Below, piece after piece: positions 1-6,915 of a stretch of 64,000 bases of DNA (within the stretch, counting starts at the first letter, position 1; each line of letters begins with the position of its first letter). The translations under genes were made by a program, and so were the position numbers. The notes under the pieces are model-generated. The model had not been told where the DNA came from. It did no database searches and was given only the letters and a program-made list of their open reading frames with translations. The stretch covers positions 1 to 64,000 of the forward strand of contig CAKTWP010000008.1 in NCBI GenBank assembly GCA_934630705.1, given 5' to 3'. Source of the stretch: an uncultured Clostridia bacterium. GTDB lineage: Bacteria; Bacillota; Clostridia; Christensenellales; Aristaeellaceae.

Positions 1-301
1 CTGTTGACCGGGGGTTTTCGGATGATCGACATCGGGAAAGCTTGCTTTCCCGAATGCGATTCATTCCGAAAACCGCTCCCTGCCGCGGGGAACATGGCCG
101 TAACCTACGCAGCCTCACGCTTCACGCGGAAACGCTTTGTATAACTCTGCCAACCATTATCGCGGAATGGGGGTGCAGGGGAATCATTCCCCTGCCCGCC
201 GGAGGCCCTCGTTTCCGGAGGCTCCCGTTTAGCTGCTTGGAGGTGAATAACTCCCCCTGCCCGCGGCCGGGTTCAACGGCGCATCGCATTCCTGCGCAAG
301 C
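1..301. repeat. Duplicated intergenic hairpin element, copy 1 (cut by window start)
   Basis: Positions 1-240 match 25315-25581 closely; the first ~105 bases are identical and the right copy has about 27 extra bases near its end. No gene is visible. The element holds nested inverted repeats: CGGGAAAGC-TT-GCTTTCCCG, enclosed by GGTTTTCGGA...TTCCGAAAACC, and a second perfect palindrome at 175-195. Both copies lie just beyond the 3' end of a leftward gene. Confidence 0.85.
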
Positions 302-330
302 AAAAGGGACGCAGCATTGCCTGCGTCCCT
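302..330 (-). terminator. Rho-independent terminator of the Gfo/Idh gene
   Basis: GGGACGCAG (306-314) pairs with CTGCGTCCC (321-329). On the minus strand the stem is followed by a short T-run (302-305), 24 bases after the stop codon of the leftward gene. Confidence 0.75.
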
Positions 331-353
331 CGTGTTTTGCGCTGTAGCGCCAA

Positions 354-1523
354 TCAGATTTCGGGGATTTCGATTTCCACTTCGTGGCCCAGCTTGGCGG
401 ACTTGTTGATGCCGTCGATAATAGCCTGGTTGTAGAGAATCTGGGAGGAGGGCACAGGCGCGGGCGCGCCGGTCTTCACCGCATCCAGGAAGGAGCGAAC
501 CTTCATCTCGAACAGGCTCTTGTCGCACTTGATGATGGGGAGCTTGGTCTGGGTTTGGAGGCCGCCCATATCGGTATACAGGGTCATTTCGCCGCCCACG
601 GAGCCGTTCCAGCAATCGGTGGAGGGAATGCGCAGGGAGGCCTTCTTGCCCATGATGATGGTGTCGCCGGGCGTGTCCAGATGCATGGCCCAGGCGATGC
701 GGAAGTCCAGGATAATGCCGCCTTCCAGACGGACGAACGCGGCCGCGAAATCATCCACAGAGAAGCGCTCGGCGTTTTCCTTGGCGGTATGATCCCGGTC
801 GGGCTTCATATACATTTCGTTCTTGCCGAAGAAATCGCTGGTATAGCCGGTGACGGTCAGGGGCTTGGGATAGCCGATGGCGTTGAGCACCATGTCCAGC
901 GAATAGCAGCCGATATCGCCCAGCGCGCCGATGCCGGCGGTGGACTTTTCGATAAACGTGCTGTTGGGGATGCCGCGGCGACGGCCGCCGCCGGTCTGGA
1001 TATAATAGATTTCGCCCAGCTCGCCGGATTCCACGATCTTCTTGATTTCCTGCATGTTGGGGTCCATCCGGGGCTGGAAGCCGATGGTGAGCAGCTTGCC
1101 GGATTCCTTTTCGGCCTTCATCACTTCCACGGCCTCATCCAGCGTGACGGTGAAGGGCTTTTCCAGCAGCACATTCACGCCCGCCTTCAGCGCCGCGATG
1201 GCGCACTGGGCATGGGTGGCGTTATAGGTGCAGATGCTCACGGCGTCCAGCTGCTCATTGTCCAGCATAGACTGATGATCGGGGTAGAAATGGATGTTGG
1301 AATAATCCACGCCCATCTTTTCGCAGAAGGCCTGGGCCTTGCCGGGGATCAGATCGGCCATGGCCACCATTTCCACATCCGGGAACTTCTTGTACTGCTC
1401 CATGTGCGCTTCCGCGATCCAGCCCGTGCCGATAATGCCGACCCGCAGCTTTTTCGTGGCGTCAACCTTTTTTTCTTCCATTCCCTGGGTGAACTGACCC
1501 AGAACGGCGTCGCCATTTGCCAT
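354..1523 (-). CDS. Gfo/Idh/MocA family NAD(P)-dependent oxidoreductase
   Basis: 389 aa. An N-terminal Rossmann fold is shown by GIIGTGWIAEAH (about residues 29-40), and the EKP motif (LLEKPF) typical of Gfo/Idh/MocA sugar dehydrogenases follows; the C-terminal half fits the dimerising alpha/beta domain. These enzymes oxidise or reduce sugars or cyclitols; the substrate cannot be told here. The start was set at the ATG after AAGGAGG with 7-nt spacing, because an ATG six codons upstream precedes the ribosome-binding site. It was originally divergent from the ThuA-domain gene, a frequent partner of this family, and a third gene now lies between them. Confidence 0.88.
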   Translation of the reverse strand: MANGDAVLGQFTQGMEEKKVDATKKLRVGIIGTGWIAEAHMEQYKKFPDVEMVAMADLIPGKAQAFCEKMGVDYSNIHFYPDHQSMLDNEQLDAVSICTYNATHAQCAIAALKAGVNVLLEKPFTVTLDEAVEVMKAEKESGKLLTIGFQPRMDPNMQEIKKIVESGELGEIYYIQTGGGRRRGIPNSTFIEKSTAGIGALGDIGCYSLDMVLNAIGYPKPLTVTGYTSDFFGKNEMYMKPDRDHTAKENAERFSVDDFAAAFVRLEGGIILDFRIAWAMHLDTPGDTIIMGKKASLRIPSTDCWNGSVGGEMTLYTDMGGLQTQTKLPIIKCDKSLFEMKVRSFLDAVKTGAPAPVPSSQILYNQAIIDGINKSAKLGHEVEIEIPEI

Positions 1524-1589
1524 GATAATTTCCTCCTTCATTTTTCCAGGCCGCGGAGCCCGCAGCCGATTCAGCTTTTTGCCGTTTCA

Positions 1590-1618
1590 ATTATAGCATC
1601 TTTTTTTTCCGCTGCCAA
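1590..1618 (-). promoter_or_regulatory. Sigma-A promoter of the Gfo/Idh gene
   Basis: On the minus strand TTGGCA (1613-1618), a 17-bp spacer and TATAAT (1590-1595) preceded by TGC (extended -10). The 32-bp repeat copy 1 begins 16 bp upstream of the -35. Confidence 0.75.
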
Positions 1619-1634
1619 GGTGCATCCGGTGGCG

Positions 1635-1666
1635 AAAAGTGACAAAACGTGCTTTTTGCGTGACAG
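1635..1666. repeat. 32-bp direct repeat, copy 1
   Basis: Identical over 32 bases to 3301-3332 and in the same orientation. Each copy contains two GTGACA hexamers whose starts are 21 bp apart (1639 and 1660), which looks like a regulator-binding site. The two copies bracket the AT-rich gene at 1697-3184. Confidence 0.9.
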
Positions 1667-1696
1667 CACATTCTATTTTCGTTGTTAGGCACATGT

Positions 1697-3184
1697 TTAT
1701 TCAGCTGCCGGCCTGACAAAAGAATATAGCTTCCTGCCCAGCAGCAACAGGTTACGTCCACTCCAGAGCATACCATCCGGGAATATCCTGCCGCTTGTTC
1801 CCGTTCCGCCGTATACCATATAAAACTGTGCCTCATGGACAAACGTATCCGGCGTTTCTATTCTGCGGCACTGCCTGGTATTCAATTCCATAACATACAA
1901 ATCAAAACATGAAGATTGTGTTGCTTCTAACATTTTGCGTGTTAGAAGCAACGCGTATTTTCCATCTGGCGACAGGGTGGCGTTGCAGATTTCTGTCTGC
2001 ATATTTTTAGCTTTTACGGCGTTTTCGAGCGATATTGTGCTGCATTGCTGCGAGCCATTCAAACAAATGATCTGATCGAAACCTTGCATGTCGCGGTCAG
2101 GCTGAAAAATACTGAGATAATATGTAAATTCACGATGCTGGGCTGGTTCTTCAAGCGGCGTTCTATACAGAATGATTCCCCAGCCCGTTTGCGGAGAAAT
2201 CTGGATTTTTTTTGCGTAAGCCTGTTTAACCGGAACCGTATATTCCTTATATTCATTTTGGGCTGTGTATAGCTGTAAAACGTCATTCTTTCCTGATAAG
2301 CTTCGTACATAGGATTGCGCAGGGGTTCGCTCCAAATTTGCTTCGGGAAAATAAGAAGAGCCCCTTCCATATTTGCGCGTTGAATTGATAAAGATTTCCC
2401 AGTCAGCGTCGCTTATTTTATCCGGTTTTGCAACGTCATTGCCGATATAATCGCTTTTGTTTTGCGTAATAAGCTGATCCAGATACGCATCCCATTCTGC
2501 CTGCTGCAGTTCCTTTGGTTTAAGCGCAGCATAACAGCGCGATGAGAGCTTATGCGTTTTCAGATGATAAGACCCGAAAGAAAATATCTCACTAGAAGCA
2601 TTTGAGAAAAACAATTCTTCACTGTTCGCTGAGAAGCATGCATTTACGACCATACCGACCGCGCCCTCTAGTAGAGGTTTTCCCCATCCATACAGCATTT
2701 GAAGTTTTCCAGTAGGCACATCGATAACATAAAGATTGAATACATAGTAGGACAAAGTTTCACAGACACCTTGATAATTATATAGTGCAATTTTCTGTTC
2801 GTCAGGAGACCAGGCACAACGAATTCCCCTTTGCAGAAAAGCATGATTAACAAATTTTCTCATTGAGCCATATTCATCGACTGCACTGCCGTCATAATCA
2901 GCCGTGACAGGTTTGATTTCCATTTTTTCGAGATCAAAGATAGCTAGTTCACCTGTGATGCCATCTTCTTCAAAAGAAACGGCATACTTGCCTGATGGCG
3001 ATATGGACAGCAAGCGCACATCACTGCTGATGGCGTTCAGCAACGATTGCTCCTCCAAGCGCATCTCGTCCTGTTGGAAACATTGATCCCATATGCTTCC
3101 GTCTTTCGCATAAGACGTGTTTATCGATGCAATCATCAGCAGCGATATCAAGAGCAGCTTGAAAATAAGCAAAGATTTTCTCAT
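1697..3184 (-). CDS. Secreted beta-propeller-like protein of unknown function
   Basis: 495 aa. It starts with a clear signal peptide (positively charged MRKS, a hydrophobic stretch to about residue 24, likely cleavage after SYA). The mature part has several SPDG/SPSGKYA-type strands (LSISPSGKYAVS, AWSPDEQKIALY, LSPDGKYALLL) typical of TolB/WD40-like propellers. The start was set at the ATG 8 nt after GGAGG; the upstream codon run overlaps that site. Base composition is clearly more AT-rich than all neighbours, it has its own strong promoter, and it is flanked by the 32-bp repeats, so recent insertion is likely. No catalytic motif was recognised. Confidence 0.72.
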   Translation of the reverse strand: MRKSLLIFKLLLISLLMIASINTSYAKDGSIWDQCFQQDEMRLEEQSLLNAISSDVRLLSISPSGKYAVSFEEDGITGELAIFDLEKMEIKPVTADYDGSAVDEYGSMRKFVNHAFLQRGIRCAWSPDEQKIALYNYQGVCETLSYYVFNLYVIDVPTGKLQMLYGWGKPLLEGAVGMVVNACFSANSEELFFSNASSEIFSFGSYHLKTHKLSSRCYAALKPKELQQAEWDAYLDQLITQNKSDYIGNDVAKPDKISDADWEIFINSTRKYGRGSSYFPEANLERTPAQSYVRSLSGKNDVLQLYTAQNEYKEYTVPVKQAYAKKIQISPQTGWGIILYRTPLEEPAQHREFTYYLSIFQPDRDMQGFDQIICLNGSQQCSTISLENAVKAKNMQTEICNATLSPDGKYALLLTRKMLEATQSSCFDLYVMELNTRQCRRIETPDTFVHEAQFYMVYGGTGTSGRIFPDGMLWSGRNLLLLGRKLYSFVRPAAE

Positions 3185-3230
3185 GGCGACATCCTCCAAA
3201 TACTTTTTGATTGCATGTAAAGCTTATAAT

Positions 3231-3260
3231 ATTATAAACAAATTTTCTATAAGTTGTCAA
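3231..3260 (-). promoter_or_regulatory. Sigma-A promoter of the propeller gene
   Basis: On the minus strand a perfect TTGACA (3255-3260) and TATAAT (3231-3236) are separated by 18 bp. The surrounding DNA is AT-rich like the gene, so the promoter appears to have arrived with it. Confidence 0.82.
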
Positions 3261-3300
3261 TCGCTTTGCTTTTTAAACTTTTTATGGAAAGCGCGAATGA

Positions 3301-3332
3301 AAAGTGACAAAACGTGCTTTTTGCGTGACAGG
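3301..3332. repeat. 32-bp direct repeat, copy 2
   Basis: Exact copy of 1635-1666. It ends 9 bp before the -35 of the ThuA-gene promoter, so one original copy could have served both divergent promoters. Confidence 0.9.
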
Positions 3333-3341
3333 ATTTTATCT

Positions 3342-3369
3342 TGTGTTCACCCCGGAATGGCGATATAAT
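3342..3369 (+). promoter_or_regulatory. Sigma-A promoter of the ThuA-domain gene
   Basis: TTGTGT (3342-3347), a 16-bp spacer and TATAAT (3364-3369), followed by AGGAGG and the ATG at 3405. Confidence 0.7.
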
Positions 3370-3404
3370 AAAAGCAGAAACCCATCAATAAGGAGGATTT
3401 ATTC

Positions 3405-4157
3405 ATGGCCATTCATGTGACTGTTTGGACGGAAGACAGTTATCAGGACGCGCTCAACGAGCGCCCCCAGGTGCTGGACGTATATCCCGAAGGGCTGAAT
3501 GCAGGCATTTGCGAGGCCTTTCAGGGGCATGAGGACGAATTTGTGGTTCGCTCCGCCAATCTGAGCGAGCCCGAGGCCGGCCTGCCCGAAGCGCTGCTGG
3601 AGGACACGGACGTGCTGGTCTGGTGGGGTCATTGCAAGCATGGCCGCGTGCCCGATGAAATTGTTACGCGGGTGCAGCAGCGGGTGCTGCGGGGCATGGG
3701 GCTGATCGTGCTCCATTCCGGCCACGAATCGAAGATTTTCCAGCGGCTTATGGGCACCCAGTGCTCCCTGCGCTGGCATGAAATGCAGGATAAGGAGCGC
3801 CTGTTCGTTATCGAGCCCAGCCATCCCATCATGCGCGGCGTGCCCGCCTGGTTTGAGCTGGAGGCCGAGGAAATGTACGGCGAGCGGTTCGATATCCCCG
3901 CGCCCGATGCGCTGCTGGCCATCGGCTGGTATGAAACCGGCGAGGTGTTCCGCTCCGCCTGCTGCTTCAATCGCGGCTATGGCAAGGTATTCTATTTCCA
4001 GCCCGGCCATGAAACCCTCCATTCCTTCCATAATGAATATGTGCAGCTGATTATCCGCAATGCCGCGCATTTCACCGCCCGCGACCGGGCGCTGGACCGC
4101 GAGCTCCACAGCTTCCACGCCATCCCCGCGCTGGAACCCAAGCGGGAGGAAAACTAA
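3405..4157 (+). CDS. ThuA-domain protein (trehalose-utilisation/GATase-like fold)
   Basis: 250 aa, the whole length matching the ThuA family (class I glutamine-amidotransferase-like fold). Typical segments are DVLVWWGHCKHG, GLIVLHSGHESK (about residues 101-112) and the C-terminal FYFQPGHETLHSF. ThuA proteins act in disaccharide or keto-sugar metabolism and often sit next to Gfo/Idh oxidoreductases, as here; the exact reaction is not settled for the family. The start follows a strong AAGGAGG. A hairpin with a T-run at 4261-4320 ends the transcript. Confidence 0.85.
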   Translation: MAIHVTVWTEDSYQDALNERPQVLDVYPEGLNAGICEAFQGHEDEFVVRSANLSEPEAGLPEALLEDTDVLVWWGHCKHGRVPDEIVTRVQQRVLRGMGLIVLHSGHESKIFQRLMGTQCSLRWHEMQDKERLFVIEPSHPIMRGVPAWFELEAEEMYGERFDIPAPDALLAIGWYETGEVFRSACCFNRGYGKVFYFQPGHETLHSFHNEYVQLIIRNAAHFTARDRALDRELHSFHAIPALEPKREEN

Positions 4158-4167
4158 GGCCCCAATC

Positions 4168-4320
4168 ATGGGGAACCCTCTTTTGTGTCAAAAGCAGGTT
4201 CCCCATCCCCTTTAGGAAAACCGGCTGGGATAAAAACAGAACGATCTTTCGATCCGCCATGCGCCCCGTGTGAAAAGAGAAACGGCGTCCCCGTTTTTCC
4301 TTCCATGCGGGGCGCTTTTT
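4168..4320. repeat. Composite palindromic intergenic element, copy A
   Basis: Palindrome 1 (4168-4206) is ATGGGGAACC, CTTTTG, loop TGT, CAAAAG, GGTTCCCCAT. After CTGGGATAAAAACAG (4228-4242) comes palindrome 2 with GCGCCCCG (4261-4268) and CGGGGCGC (4308-4315) followed by TTTTT. The same two-part layout recurs at 10622, 34209, 35241 and 60925. Confidence 0.8.
4261..4320 (+). terminator. Rho-independent terminator after the ThuA-domain gene
   Basis: The 8-bp GCGCCCCG/CGGGGCGC stem, with an inner stem in the loop, runs directly into TTTTT at 4316-4320. Confidence 0.7.
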
Positions 4321-4364
4321 GATAAGGCCGCGTGTGATTCGCATCCCCACGCTGTTTCTCCCGC

Positions 4365-4393
4365 TTGACAGAGCCTGCGTTTTGCCCTATAAT
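4365..4393 (+). promoter_or_regulatory. Consensus sigma-A promoter of the ABC exporter operon
   Basis: Perfect TTGACA (4365-4370), a 17-bp spacer and perfect TATAAT (4388-4393). A promoter this strong normally needs a repressor; see the palindrome at 4394-4407. Confidence 0.88.
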
Positions 4394-4407
4394 ATAACAT
4401 ATGTTAT
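4394..4407. promoter_or_regulatory. Probable operator palindrome
   Basis: ATAACATATGTTAT is a perfect 14-bp palindrome directly after the -10 box and overlaps the expected transcription start. Its position suits a repressor, for instance of the GntR/YtrA type that often controls YtrB-like exporters, but no regulator gene is adjacent. Confidence 0.6.
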
Positions 4408-4429
4408 TTTAACGGAGGGATTCAGGACG

Positions 4430-5281
4430 ATGGAAGAAATCCTGTCTGTGCAGGGGCTGGGGAAGGCGTATCCGGGCTTTGCGCTGGAGGACGTTTGCTT
4501 TTCCGTTGCGCCGGGACAGATCATGGGCCTGATTGGCCGAAATGGCGCGGGGAAAACCACCACGCTCAAGGCGCTTTTGAATTTTGTGCATCCCGACGGC
4601 GGGGAGATCCGCTTTTTCGGCCTGCCTTTTCGGGAAAACGAGCTGGCCATCAAGGGCCGGATCGGATTTGTGTCCGGCGGCATGGACGCCTATCGCAAAA
4701 CCCGCCTGCACGCCATCACCGCCGCCACCCGGCCCTTCTATCCCGCCTGGGACGAGGGGGCTTATGCCCGCTATTTGCAGGAATTTTCCCTGGATGAACG
4801 CAAAACGCCGGATCAGCTGTCGGCGGGGATGCGGGTGAAATACGCGCTGGCGCTGGCCCTGTCCCATCATGCCGAGCTGCTGATTCTGGATGAGCCCACC
4901 AGCGGGCTGGACCCCGTGTCCCGGGATCAGCTGCTGGATGTGTTTCTGGCCCTGTCCCGCGCGGGGGTGGCCATTCTGTTTTCCACGCATATCACCTCCG
5001 ATCTGGACGCATGCGCCGACGGCATCACGTATCTGCAAAAGGGACGCGTGGGCTATACCGGCGATCTGCGCGCCTTCGCCGCTCAGTATGCCTATGCCCA
5101 GCTGCCGGAAGGCCCCATCGCCCCGGCGCTGGCGGGGAAGCTGATTGGCTGCAAGCCCGCCAAGCGGGGGTATACCGCACTGGTTTCCGCCGCGGATGCG
5201 CCGCTGCCCGGCCTTTCCGTCGCCCCAGCGACGCTGGAGCAGATCATGATCCATCTGGAAAAGGAGCTGGACGCCCGATGA
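4430..5281 (+). CDS. ABC transporter ATP-binding protein (YtrB-like)
   Basis: 283 aa, cytoplasmic ATPase of an ABC-2 type exporter. Walker A GRNGAGKT lies at residues 36-43, a variant signature LSAGM at 130-134, Walker B LLILDEP at 150-156, and the D-loop SGLDP and switch His (STHIT) follow. The C-terminal region after about 200 is the short extension seen in YtrB/BcrA-like subunits. The start at 4430 has GGAGG 11 bases upstream and follows the consensus promoter. The stop overlaps the permease start (ATGA), so the two form a coupled operon. The substrate is unknown; relatives act in cell-envelope stress or antimicrobial peptide export. Confidence 0.9.
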   Translation: MEEILSVQGLGKAYPGFALEDVCFSVAPGQIMGLIGRNGAGKTTTLKALLNFVHPDGGEIRFFGLPFRENELAIKGRIGFVSGGMDAYRKTRLHAITAATRPFYPAWDEGAYARYLQEFSLDERKTPDQLSAGMRVKYALALALSHHAELLILDEPTSGLDPVSRDQLLDVFLALSRAGVAILFSTHITSDLDACADGITYLQKGRVGYTGDLRAFAAQYAYAQLPEGPIAPALAGKLIGCKPAKRGYTALVSAADAPLPGLSVAPATLEQIMIHLEKELDAR

Positions 5282-5925
5282 AACACATGCTCAATAAGGA
5301 ACTGCGGCTGGCGCTGCATCCCACCGTGCCGCTGTTTTGGCTGCTGGGGGCCATGCTGCTGATCCCCAATTATCCCTATTACGTGATTTTCTTTTACACG
5401 CTGCTGGGCATTTTTTTCGTCTGCCTTTCCGGCCGGGAGAATAACGATATTGCCTACACCCTCACCCTCCCCGTGCGCAAGCGGGATGTGGTGGCGGCAC
5501 GGATGGGGCTGGCGGTGCTGATCGAAGGCGTTCAGGTGGCGGTGGCGGCGCCCTTCGCGGTGCTGCGGCAGCATCTGCCCCTGCCGGGCAATCAGGTGGG
5601 CATGGATGCAAATATCGCCTTCTTCGGCCTGGGGCTTTTGCTGCTGGGGGCCATGAACGCCTTTTTCTTCCCCCGGTATTATGCCGCGCCGGACAAGGTG
5701 GGGAAGGTGTTTGCGAAAACGTCGGTGCTTACCTTCCTGGTGATCGGGGTGCTGGAAACCCTGGCTCACGCCCTGCCCCTGTTCCGGGATCAGCTGGATA
5801 CGCCGGATCCCCAGTTCCTGCTCCAGAAGCTGATTTGCCTGGGCGTGGGCCTGGCGGCGTACGGGCTGTGTACGGCCTGGGCCTATGGCGTGTCCGTCCG
5901 CCGCTTTGAGGCGCTGGATCTGTAA
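5278..5925 (+). CDS. ABC-2 type transporter permease
   Basis: 215 aa membrane partner of the upstream ATPase. About six hydrophobic segments are visible, starting with PLFWLLGAMLLI and YYVIFFYTLLGIFFVCL, and a cytoplasmic loop with TLPVRKRDVVAARM, which is typical of ABC2_membrane_5-like permeases. It starts by ATGA overlap with the ATPase gene. No accessory regulator gene follows; the next 350 bases hold tandem repeats. Confidence 0.85.
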   Translation: MKHMLNKELRLALHPTVPLFWLLGAMLLIPNYPYYVIFFYTLLGIFFVCLSGRENNDIAYTLTLPVRKRDVVAARMGLAVLIEGVQVAVAAPFAVLRQHLPLPGNQVGMDANIAFFGLGLLLLGAMNAFFFPRYYAAPDKVGKVFAKTSVLTFLVIGVLETLAHALPLFRDQLDTPDPQFLLQKLICLGVGLAAYGLCTAWAYGVSVRRFEALDL

Positions 5926-6140
5926 GCAGGCGGCTGCGAAAAGCTGCATGAATACATCGATTACCGGGTTATAAACCATAGGGATTCGAAGACAGGCGAA
6001 TGCAGAAGGCGGCTGATATATCGATTGTCGGGCCGTACCCCATGAGGATTCGAAGACAGGCGAATGCAGAAGGCGGCTGATATATCGATTGTCGGGCCGT
6101 ACCCATAAGGATTCATAAACAGGCGGCTGCGAAAGACGGC
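5926..6140. repeat. 64-bp tandem repeat tract
   Basis: Two nearly identical units (5982-6045 and 6046-6108, periods 64 and 63) are followed by a partial third at 6109 and preceded by a degenerate copy of the unit's other end. Each unit has ATTCG...CGAAT inverted repeats and a conserved ATATATCGATTGTCGGG stretch. No gene is seen between 5926 and the tRNA. Confidence 0.85.
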
Positions 6141-6236
6141 GCGGCTTGGGCCGCCATGCGAAAGGACGCTGCTACCCAGCTTCTGCTGCCTTCGCGGTTC
6201 GCTCTTGAAAAAATCCAAATTTCTTCAAAATGGGGC

Positions 6237-6265
6237 TTTACAAATGGCGTCCCCTGTGCTATACT
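6237..6265 (+). promoter_or_regulatory. Sigma-A promoter of tRNA-Ala
   Basis: TTTACA (6237-6242), a 17-bp spacer and TATACT (6260-6265), 13 bp before the mature 5' end. Confidence 0.78.
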
Positions 6266-6278
6266 ATATCTTGTTCGC

Positions 6279-6354
6279 GGGGCATTAGCGCAGTTGGTAG
6301 CGCACAACACTGGCAGTGTTGGGGTCAGGAGTTCGAGTCTCCTATGCTCCACCA
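6279..6354 (+). tRNA. tRNA-Ala (GGC anticodon)
   Basis: The acceptor GGGGCAT pairs with ATGCTCC and includes the G3:U70 alanine identity pair. Anticodon stem CAACA/TGTTG surrounds loop CTGGCAG with anticodon GGC. TTCGAGT is the T-loop, and A73 plus an encoded CCA end at 6354. Confidence 0.95.
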
Positions 6355-6358
6355 AACA

Positions 6359-6393
6359 AAGAGCCGTTGAAAGTCAACGGTTCTTTGTTTTTG
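6359..6393 (+). terminator. Terminator of tRNA-Ala
   Basis: AAAGAGCCGTTGA pairs with TCAACGGTTCTTT around an AAG loop, followed by GTTTTT. Confidence 0.85.
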
Positions 6394-6818
6394 CGTGTAT
6401 TTACTGGGCTTTTCGCGTTTCACACAACCCTTGTCTGATGACGAGGGGCAGTGGCGAAAAAAGAAGTCCTGTTTCCGATGCCGGGATTCATCCGGTGAGC
6501 GCCCTTGCGCGCCTGCGGGAAACAGCCGGTTCCCTTTCGAATGAGCAGCCAATGCTGCGAACACTCTTACGCGCCTGTGGGAAACAAGCTTCTTTTTATA
6601 TATATCATATTGATTTTAGTATGGGCCGGTGGTATCCTGAGTCAGGAAGACGCTGTTTGGACCACGGCGAGAATCGCTTTCCTGATTTTCCAACCGTAAT
6701 GGGCGCGCAGTATCTCCCACTTTTTAGGAAGACATCCCCTGCTGGCGGCAACTGCGCCTTTCGCTCGAAAACGGCTTTTCGGGCCGTGCGCTGCGCCGTT
6801 TTTTTATGCAGAAAATAA
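6394..6818. other. Gene-free stretch with a degenerate 62-bp tandem repeat
   Basis: No convincing coding region. GCGCCTGCGGGAAACA at 6509-6524 recurs as GCGCCTGTGGGAAACA at 6571-6586, and CTGTTTCC...GGAAACAG and CCGGGAT...ATCCGG stems surround the first unit. AAAACGGC...GCCGTTTT with a T-run ends near 6807. A structured RNA is possible, but no known family was recognised. Confidence 0.4.
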
Positions 6819-6846
6819 TTGACAGACGACAAAAAGGGAATATAAT
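6819..6846 (+). promoter_or_regulatory. Sigma-A promoter of the surface-protein gene
   Basis: Perfect TTGACA (6819-6824), a 16-bp spacer and TATAAT (6841-6846), 69 bases before the start codon. Confidence 0.82.
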
Positions 6847-6915
6847 AAAGATATTTGGGCTTTTGTATTTTCGGAAAAAAGGAAGCAAAAGACGCAAGCA
6901 AGGGGAGAGAAAAAC

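Noticed and set aside
1697..3184. Insertion-sequence transposase
   Set aside because: The protein has a signal peptide and propeller-like strands, with no DDE or Tyr/Ser recombinase motifs, and the flanking repeats are direct, not inverted.
5982..6135. CRISPR-like array
   Set aside because: The 63/64-bp units are directly joined with no unique spacers and there are no cas genes.
6394..6818. 6S or SRP RNA
   Set aside because: Direct comparison with the conserved loops (for example GGAAGG of SRP RNA) failed; kept only as an unassigned stretch.
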